Origin: Lachnospiraceae bacterium
GTDB lineage: Bacteria > Bacillota > Clostridia > Lachnospirales > Lachnospiraceae
NCBI GenBank assembly: GCA_004558185.1
Contig: SFDP01000015.1
Location: forward strand, 1-64,000
Reading direction: 5' to 3'
Length of the DNA stretch: 64,000 nt
Every line of letters starts with the position of its first letter. Position 1 is the stretch's first letter. The position numbers and the translations under genes are program-made. Shown one piece after another: positions 58,710 to 64,000 of the stretch. Under the pieces are notes generated by a model. The model worked only from the letters and a program-made list of their open reading frames with translations, was not told the origin of the DNA and made no database searches.

Positions 58710-60538
58710 AACAAACAACCCAGACGATAGAACAGCCCATGGTAAATCATGCCCTGTTAAATGTGGTAACACCTATAGGGCTTTCTTTTGAAAAAAACCA
58801 GCTTTCCCTTGGCGAAAACAGGGGAAAGGCCTATGGGATTATCCGTTATCCCCAAAAGGTAGAACCGGAATGGCTTTCCCGGCTGACCAATATCCCTTCC
58901 ACCTTTGTGTCCATCGGCTTTAAGCCGGTAGACAACTCGACTTTAATCAATGCGATCTCCAGAAATGTGGTGCAGCAGAGAGGCCTGGCAGAAGGCGCAA
59001 AAGATCCCTTATCCAGACAGCGGGCAGAAAAGGCGGCAGAAGATGGGGAAAAAATCATTAGGCAGATCGACCGGGAAGGAGAAACGGTGGGGCTGATGAG
59101 TGTAGCAGTAATGCCCATAGCCAGAGAAGAAAAGGAATTCAAAAAGGTTTGCCGTCTGGCTGAAAGTGCGGCCAGCGTGATGAAGTGTAAAATACGGGCA
59201 ATTCCTAACCTGCAAAAGGAAGCTTTTATGCACCTGTCCCCCACCTTCCCCAATCACCCGAAAATGGAGAGTATTCTGCAAAGGATTGTTCCTTTTTCCA
59301 CCTTTGTGGGAGGTTTCCCCTTTGCCAGCAGTGGGTTCAATGACGGTGAAGGGTATTATTTTGCCAAAGACAAGAATGGTGGTCTGGTGATTCTGGATAC
59401 CTGGAGACGAGGGGGAGACAGAACCAACAGCAATTTTTGTGTTATGGGTAATTCCGGGGTGGGAAAATCCACCGCCATCAAACATATCCTGTTGGCAGAG
59501 TACATGAAAGGAACGAGAATCATCGTTATTGATCCAGAGTCGGAGTATAAGGAGCTTTGCCAGAATCTGAAGGGAGACTGGATCAATGCTGTGGGCGGCT
59601 CTAAAGGAATGATCAACCCTTTACAGGTCAGGCCCTCCCCCAGAGATGATGAGGAAGAACGGGAGGAGATGCGCCTTTACCGGGATGAGGGGTATGGGAT
59701 GAATGACCTGGCTTTGCACATGAAGAATCTGGAGATTTTCTTTAGCCTGTATCTGCCCTCCCTTACGGATATGCAAAAAGCGGTATTGAAAAAATGTCTG
59801 GTGGAATTATACCAGCAGTTTGGGATTAACTGGGATACGGATGTAACCAGGCTCAGCCCAGAGGATTTTCCCATTTTTTCTGACCTCTATGCCTTAATAG
59901 AAGAAAAGGGAAAAAAGGAGCAGGATAATCCGGTTTATGGTGACCTTACCCTGCTTCTTTATGACCTTGCCAAAGGAGCAGACAGTTTTATCTGGAATGG
60001 GCATACCAGTGTATCTTCCGATTCCCGGTTTACGGTTATGGACACCCATGCCCTGCAGGAAACAGGGGATAACGTAAAGCGTACCCAGTATTTTAATATC
60101 CTGACCTATGATTGGGAACAAATGAGCCGAAACCGGGAAGAAAGGGTGTTACTGGTTTGTGATGAGGCCTATTTGATGATTGATCCGAAAGTCCCGCAGT
60201 CTTTGGTTTATCTGAGAAATGTGATGAAGCGGGCAAGGAAGTATGAAGCTGCATTGTGTATTATTTCCCACAGTCTGGTGGACTTTTTAAGCGAAAGCAT
60301 TAAGCAGTACGGACAAGCCTTATTGGATATTCCCTGCTATAAGATTTTAATGGGAACGGACGGAAAGAACCTGAAGGAAACGGTGGATTTATATGACCTA
60401 ACGGAAGCCGAGCAGGAACTTTTACTGGCCAGAAAGAGGGGACAGGCTTTGTTTCTGGCAGGGGCCAAACGGCTACGTGTCCAGTTTGACATCCCGGAGT
60501 ATAAATTTGCCTATATGGGAAAGGCCGGTGGACGATAG
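58706..60538 (+). CDS. VirB4/TraE-family conjugative ATPase
   Basis: This encodes 610 residues. Walker A GNSGVGKSTAIKHILLAEY lies about residue 247, Walker B LLVCDEAYLMID about 480, and the C-terminal region (ALCIISHSLVDFLSESIKQYG, TDGKNLKETVDLYDLTEAEQ) is typical of VirB4. It energises the mating channel. The start overlaps the previous gene (ATGA), supporting coupling. Confidence 0.93.
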   Translation: MKQTTQTIEQPMVNHALLNVVTPIGLSFEKNQLSLGENRGKAYGIIRYPQKVEPEWLSRLTNIPSTFVSIGFKPVDNSTLINAISRNVVQQRGLAEGAKDPLSRQRAEKAAEDGEKIIRQIDREGETVGLMSVAVMPIAREEKEFKKVCRLAESAASVMKCKIRAIPNLQKEAFMHLSPTFPNHPKMESILQRIVPFSTFVGGFPFASSGFNDGEGYYFAKDKNGGLVILDTWRRGGDRTNSNFCVMGNSGVGKSTAIKHILLAEYMKGTRIIVIDPESEYKELCQNLKGDWINAVGGSKGMINPLQVRPSPRDDEEEREEMRLYRDEGYGMNDLALHMKNLEIFFSLYLPSLTDMQKAVLKKCLVELYQQFGINWDTDVTRLSPEDFPIFSDLYALIEEKGKKEQDNPVYGDLTLLLYDLAKGADSFIWNGHTSVSSDSRFTVMDTHALQETGDNVKRTQYFNILTYDWEQMSRNREERVLLVCDEAYLMIDPKVPQSLVYLRNVMKRARKYEAALCIISHSLVDFLSESIKQYGQALLDIPCYKILMGTDGKNLKETVDLYDLTEAEQELLLARKRGQALFLAGAKRLRVQFDIPEYKFAYMGKAGGR

Positions 60539-60567
60539 GGTCTGCCGGTCAGAAAGGAAGGTGAAGG

Positions 60568-61404
60568 ATGGCAGACCCTATTGTGACAAAGTTGTTGGTA
60601 GAGGCCGCCATAGGGGCGGTAGTGGATAAAGAAAAAAGAAAGCGGCTTCTTGCCCTTATTTTGGGACCAATCATTTTTCTTCTGGTGCTGGTGGCTTTGG
60701 TGATGTACCTTGCTACCAGCCCTTTTTCTGTCCTGACCCAGTGGCTGGTAGGGGAAGAAGTGGAAGCAGTGGACAGGTTTCAAAAGGACTATGGATATAC
60801 CCATGATTCCGGTATATTTGAGTGGGATTTCAGAGAGGCAGAAAAAGAAGGGGAGTATGAGGAGGATATACTGCTTGGCAGACAAGGAGAGCGACAGGTG
60901 GTTTATTTTAACCAGCTGGATGAGCGCTGGGCAGATAAGCCCTATGGGCTGGATAAGATCGGCACCCATGCCTGTGGCCCTACCAGCATGAGTATTGTGG
61001 TGTCCACCCTGGCAGGAGTCCAGGTTGATCCGGTGGAGATGTCCCAGTGGTCCTATGAGAATGGCTATTATTGTCCCGGTGGCGGTTCTTACCATAGTCT
61101 GATTCCCAAAGCAGCGGAAAACTGGGGATTATCCGTAGAGGTAAATCTGAAGCCGGAGGAGGTAGCAGATGCTTTGGCTCAGGGAAAGCTGGTGGTGGCC
61201 ATTATGTCCAAAGGGCATTTTACTTCCAGTGGACACTTTATTGTCCTACGGGGCATCACAAAGGAAGGAAAGGTTCTGGTAGCTGACCCAGCCAGCTTAA
61301 AGCGAAGCAATCAGGAATGGGATATTTCCATTATTTTAAATGAAGCAGGAAAACGAGTAGGGGCAGGAGGACCCTTTTGGGCCATTAGTGAAGGAAGTGA
61401 ATAA
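60568..61404 (+). CDS. C39-like peptidase with membrane anchor
   Basis: The 278-residue protein has one membrane helix (LLALILGPIIFLLVLVALVM) and an extracytoplasmic C39-like cysteine peptidase domain. The catalytic Cys is in GTHACGPTSMSIVVS and the His in SSGHFIVLRGITKEG. In ICEs such proteins cut a cell-wall or channel substrate during mating. Alternatively it is a processing protease. AGAAAGGAAGGTGAAGG precedes the ATG. Confidence 0.83.
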   Translation: MADPIVTKLLVEAAIGAVVDKEKRKRLLALILGPIIFLLVLVALVMYLATSPFSVLTQWLVGEEVEAVDRFQKDYGYTHDSGIFEWDFREAEKEGEYEEDILLGRQGERQVVYFNQLDERWADKPYGLDKIGTHACGPTSMSIVVSTLAGVQVDPVEMSQWSYENGYYCPGGGSYHSLIPKAAENWGLSVEVNLKPEEVADALAQGKLVVAIMSKGHFTSSGHFIVLRGITKEGKVLVADPASLKRSNQEWDISIILNEAGKRVGAGGPFWAISEGSE

Positions 61405-61405
61405 G

Positions 61406-62389
61406 ATGATTTTATATTTAGCGTCACAGCAGCATATCAATCTGCTGGATTTTTTGACTGAGGAAGAAGCGTTACCAGTAAAGAAAATGATCGGAAATTT
61501 CAGGTTAAAGCAATTCGTTGTTTATGATATGCGTAATTTTTCCCATTGTACGGAATTGGTTTTAGACCGGATTGCCTTTGGGGATGAGGATCAGGAATTT
61601 GTCCAGGCCCTTGGGGAGTTTCAGACCATGTACAATGCCAGGATTACAGTTATCTATGAAGGATTAAAGGAAGATGAACCATTAGCCAGGGCATTACTGG
61701 CAGCAAAAGTCACCAATTTGGTTACCAGTACAGAAATCGAAAAGCTGCAGGAGGAAATCCGGGAGTCCTTAAGCCAGCAGGGAATGAGCAGGTATGCCCC
61801 CACAGATCAGGAAGTGACCAAAGGTAAACATGAGGAATATACGTTTAAGGATGAAGGGGTGCGAATTGCTTTTTTAGGTTCCAGGAGCCGTATGGGAACG
61901 ACTACGGCAGCATTAGGTTTTGTGGCCTGGCTGGGGAGTATAGGAGCAAGGGCCGCCTATGTAGAGAAAAATGAGAGCTACCTCATCCCCTATTTGGCTA
62001 AGGCTTATGAAATGCAAGCTGAATCGGGAGGATATTTTCTGGAAAAAATGTGGTATGGAAGAGATATGCCAGAGAAAAGGTTTCATTTTTTGATTGAGGA
62101 TTATGGAGTAGAAAGACCGAAAGAAAAGCCGGATACACTGGTACTTGTTTGTGGGACGAAGCCCTATGAGATTGAATCGACTATGAAGCTTTTGGCACAG
62201 TACGAGACTATACCAGCTTTCTTATTGTGTCCTTTCGTGGAAAAGGCATTACAGCACACCTATCAGGAAGTGTTTCAGTCAGAATATCATAAGGTGTTTT
62301 TTATGGACTATCAACCGGATTGTATGAATGGGCAACCGAATGAAAAAATTTATAAGAATATCATTAAAAAGTATCTGGCTGGGGAGTAA
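61406..62389 (+). CDS. MinD/CpaE-like P-loop ATPase, second copy
   Basis: The protein has about 327 residues. The P-loop SRSRMGTTTAALGFVAWLGS is degenerate (GTTT in place of GKTT), so ATP hydrolysis is uncertain. The N-terminus (FLTEEEALPVKKMIGNFRLK) looks like a receiver-type domain as in CpaE. It is distinct from the other CpaE-like gene at 50388. ATG 61406 follows GGAAGTGAATAAG. Confidence 0.7.
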   Translation: MILYLASQQHINLLDFLTEEEALPVKKMIGNFRLKQFVVYDMRNFSHCTELVLDRIAFGDEDQEFVQALGEFQTMYNARITVIYEGLKEDEPLARALLAAKVTNLVTSTEIEKLQEEIRESLSQQGMSRYAPTDQEVTKGKHEEYTFKDEGVRIAFLGSRSRMGTTTAALGFVAWLGSIGARAAYVEKNESYLIPYLAKAYEMQAESGGYFLEKMWYGRDMPEKRFHFLIEDYGVERPKEKPDTLVLVCGTKPYEIESTMKLLAQYETIPAFLLCPFVEKALQHTYQEVFQSEYHKVFFMDYQPDCMNGQPNEKIYKNIIKKYLAGE

Positions 62390-62437
62390 TCCCCGGCTTT
62401 TTGAAGAAGAAAATGAGAGAAAAGGAAGGAATCAACG

Positions 62438-63025
62438 ATGAACCAGTTTGAAATGAAGCAAAGAGCATACCAGTCACCCTTAAAGAGCAGAGCCTTACAG
62501 GTTCTTCTCTACCTGATTGATCGGTCAGACAAGGAGCATACCTGCTTCCCGGCAGTACCCACCATTGCCCGGCAGTTACATATCAGTGTTTCCACTGTAA
62601 AACGGGCAATGCGTGAACTGGTGGAGGAAGGATATGTAAAGAAGGAAAGCCGTTTTCGTGAGGGAAACAGAGGGCAGACTTCTAATCTCTATTTTCTTTT
62701 CTTTCCGGAAAACACTTATGAACAGGGGAATGAGGAGACTGTTATGAAGCAACAGGAAGAAAAACAAATAGTCAGAGGAGATAATGACGATGTTGAAGAA
62801 GCTTTATTAAATATGAAAGAAAAAGAAAGAAGTTTAGTTAATCTCAAACAGCGGAAACTTCCGATAATAAAGTGGCAGCCAGGTGAATTTATATCGTTAG
62901 TAAATGAGTGGATTATAGATATCTGGATAAACAATAATAAGAAACTTGATAGAAGTATTGAATCTTGTATTTCTTTCTATTTCTCTTATTGGCCGGGGGA
63001 GGGGGTCAATTTGAGACCTCCTTGA
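62438..63025 (+). CDS. Helix-turn-helix (HTH_36) protein, ICE replication/regulation
   Basis: This encodes 195 residues. Residues 1-90 form a winged helix-turn-helix (LKSRALQVLLYLIDRSDKEH, then IARQLHISVSTVKRAMREL), as in replication initiator-like proteins of ICEs. The C-terminal half is AT-rich at the DNA level and less conserved; the last 40 residues may be out of place after a repeat. AGAAAAGGAAGGAATCAACG precedes the ATG. Confidence 0.75.
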   Translation: MNQFEMKQRAYQSPLKSRALQVLLYLIDRSDKEHTCFPAVPTIARQLHISVSTVKRAMRELVEEGYVKKESRFREGNRGQTSNLYFLFFPENTYEQGNEETVMKQQEEKQIVRGDNDDVEEALLNMKEKERSLVNLKQRKLPIIKWQPGEFISLVNEWIIDIWINNNKKLDRSIESCISFYFSYWPGEGVNLRPP

Positions 63026-63540
63026 ACCTACAGTTTAACGGGATTAAAGGGTGAAAAAAAGTATACTGTATACTTTAAAATTACTCTATAAGTGAATTTG
63101 GGGGTTAATTTGTACATTTCTTTGGGGGAAAATACCCATCTGTATCACCACCACTCTGGTCTTTGAACTACAAGTCTACAGCGGGGTAATCCTTCTGACT
63201 AGGACTAACTTTACTGGAGTTATTACTTAATTTTGAGGAAGCGAGTTTACGCTTGGTGTTCTTTTGAACCCAATAATTTTAAAAATGGTATCTTATGTTT
63301 TCTTTTAACTGTTACTATTTTTGGTAACGTTGTTTTAGCTATTTCTGCTGTTCTACAGCAGCTTTTCTTTTATTTATATCGGGTTCATTAGTGTAATCAA
63401 ATGAATATTCTTAAAAAATCTCGTCTTTCGTTCCTTCAGAAAAATTCTGTTGTTTATTTGGTGCTTAAATTTTTTTAGTACTTATTTTACTTGCCATAAA
63501 TAATGATATGGATATTTTGGCCATTAGATATTTGGTAAAA
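63026..63540. other. AT-rich region with decayed minus-strand frames
   Basis: About 500 bases follow the helix-turn-helix gene. On the minus strand several short stretches read as plausible peptide (for example KLASSKLSNNSSKVSPSQKD), but they sit in different frames, have no start codons and are separated by stops. I call no gene. The palindrome at 63058 is listed separately. Confidence 0.4.
63058..63076. promoter_or_regulatory. Perfect 19-bp palindrome, candidate operator
   Basis: AAAGTATAC-T-GTATACTTT is a perfect dyad with a one-base centre. It lies about 35 bases after the helix-turn-helix gene ends. Perfect palindromes of this length are typical of repressor sites. Confidence 0.5.
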
Positions 63541-63541
63541 T

Positions 63542-63583
63542 AAAAAAGGTACAGTCACATATAAGTAGGAGCTGACTATACCC
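63542..63583 (-). terminator. Terminator behind the agrD-like gene
   Basis: On the minus strand, GGTATAGTCA pairs with TGACTGTACC around a 16-base loop, followed by TTTTTTATTTT. It lies just past the agrD-like stop and ends that transcript. Confidence 0.75.
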
Positions 63584-63595
63584 TTATAAAAAATA

Positions 63596-63757
63596 TTAAA
63601 ATTTCCGTAATTGTTTTAAAGAATCGGGTTTCTTAGGGTCGTGGAAGATGTAAGCACAGCGTGCATTAGCAGTGATGGTGGCAACAGTAAGTGCCATACA
63701 ACTCATTGTTTGAAGTACAAAGTGGTGCTTGGTAAAAAAATTCTTAAGTGCTTTCAT
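63596..63757 (-). CDS. agrD: AgrD-like cyclic lactone autoinducer peptide precursor
   Basis: A 53-codon gene reads MKALKNFFTKHHFVLQ at the start, a hydrophobic amphipathic helix (MSCMALTVATITAN), the peptide core around ARCAYIF, and the acidic/basic tail HDPKKPDSLKQLRKF. This is the AgrD layout: leader, a cysteine followed four residues later by the ring-closing residue, and a C-terminal recognition tail. The predicted ring is Cys-Ala-Tyr-Ile-Phe, cut after Phe. TAGGAGGTTTACT is an excellent ribosome site. AgrB, the enzyme that would process it, is not seen in the window. Confidence 0.85.
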   Translation of the reverse strand: MKALKNFFTKHHFVLQTMSCMALTVATITANARCAYIFHDPKKPDSLKQLRKF

Positions 63758-63858
63758 AGTAAACCTCCTATGTCTAATAATGAATGTATTTTACTTTTAA
63801 AAAGTAAGTTAGTAAAATAATAAGGGTAAATATGAAAAAAAGAACCATCATGTAGAAA

Positions 63859-64000
63859 TTAGGAGTTACTATGTAAGTTTTTCGGTGGAAAGAGCAAAAT
63901 ACTTACACTGAATATTCCATCTTCATGCTCTATTAATAACTCTCCCTTGTATTTTTCTACAGTACGTTGTACTGAATCCAATCCTATTCCATGATTTCGG
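63859..64000 (-). CDS. AgrC-like sensor histidine kinase, 3' end only
   Basis: The last 46 codons of a minus-strand gene run off the right edge. They read NHGIGLDSVQRTVEKYKGEL and GIFSVSILLFPP, the G-x-G-L-x-S-V...KY-x-G box and last strand of a GHKL ATP-binding domain as in AgrC. It ends 101 bases before agrD and is read in the same direction, so the two probably form one operon. The sensor domain lies outside the window. Confidence 0.75.
   Translation of the reverse strand, partial: RNHGIGLDSVQRTVEKYKGELLIEHEDGIFSVSILLFPPKNLHSNS

Larger units (their letters stand above)
26590..63025 (+). mobile_element. Integrative conjugative element (ICE), ends not defined
   Basis: A continuous + strand block encodes every core conjugation function: a MOBP-type relaxase, VirD4 coupling protein, VirB4, VirB6-like and PrgI proteins and a C39 peptidase, with ParAB, a helicase-methylase, methyltransferases and a Tad-like ATPase system. 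No integrase or excisionase is within the window, so the element is only partly seen and likely continues past 64000, possibly including the agr genes. The coordinates given are the minimum span of its genes. Confidence 0.85.

Noticed and set aside
63100..63540. Possible agrB or other gene on the minus strand between the helix-turn-helix gene and agrD
   Set aside because: Short readable stretches exist but shift frame, contain stops and lack start codons. At most it is a decayed remnant that I cannot name.
46205..63764. Identical 15-mer GCTTTCATAGTAAAC at 46205-46219 and 63750-63764
   Set aside because: The two copies lie in unrelated contexts (a hairpin arm and the agrD ribosome-site region). 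A 15-base match is expected by chance in 64 kb.

Overview
The window reads as a low-to-mid GC Firmicute of the class Clostridia, most likely a gut Lachnospiraceae (Clostridium cluster XIVa-like). This rests on strong AGGAGG ribosome binding sites with frequent TTG/GTG starts, an HrcA/CIRCE heat-shock operator, clostridial-type lipoproteins, and a large integrative conjugative element (ICE) of the kind common in that family. No rRNA, tRNA, CRISPR array or integrase gene was found.

Region 1 (1-2.8 kb) is a scrambled accessory stretch. It holds a truncated short inverted-repeat element at the left edge, a small membrane-anchored protein, two diverged copies of a gene-tail remnant, an ABC-type ATPase and an XRE regulator with membrane helices. 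Region 2 (2.8-13.3 kb) is a long L-ascorbate utilisation (ula) operon on the + strand. It encodes the lactonase UlaG, PTS components IIA, IIC and IIB, a Cof-type phosphatase, a DeoR regulator, a dedicated HPr-like phosphocarrier, UlaE, an unrecognised repeat-rich protein, UlaF and a split transketolase. Together these would import and phosphorylate ascorbate and feed D-xylulose 5-phosphate into the pentose phosphate pathway. The decarboxylase UlaD is not in the window. Region 3 (13.3-26.3 kb) is ordinary chromosome with much small-repeat activity. It includes a fic gene inserted beside a CIRCE-controlled hsp20 with the promoter duplicated on both sides, acetyltransferases (one broken by a 107-bp MITE with CTAG duplication), an alpha/beta hydrolase, an ABC ATPase remnant, a ROK glucokinase, two lipoproteins, a DUF2156 protein, an M18 aminopeptidase and a subtilisin-like protease.

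Region 4 (26.6-63.0 kb and probably beyond the right edge) is the ICE. In order it carries parA/parB, a 2465-residue helicase-methylase with a TnpV-like gene nested in another frame, a Toprim primase-like protein, a candidate oriT, a ribbon-helix-helix protein and a MOBP-type relaxase. These are followed by a VirD4 coupling ATPase, small membrane proteins, SpoVG, a VirB6/TrbL-like channel protein, PrgI, a C5-cytosine and an MT-A70 methyltransferase, a Tad/Flp-pilus-like block (prepilin peptidase, CpaB, CpaE, CpaF, TadB, TadC, DUF4320, TadE-like), a large secreted protein, VirB4, a C39-type peptidase, a second MinD-like ATPase and a helix-turn-helix protein. The nearly continuous + strand arrangement with coupled starts suggests one or a few long transcripts.

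Region 5 (63.0-64.0 kb) has a palindromic operator-like site. On the minus strand it carries a small AgrD-like cyclic-peptide precursor gene behind the 3' end of an AgrC-like histidine kinase, so a peptide quorum-sensing system begins at the right edge. The most interesting items are this agrD, the nested tnpV-like gene, two ICE proteins that share a prepilin-like motif, and the duplicated CIRCE promoter around fic.
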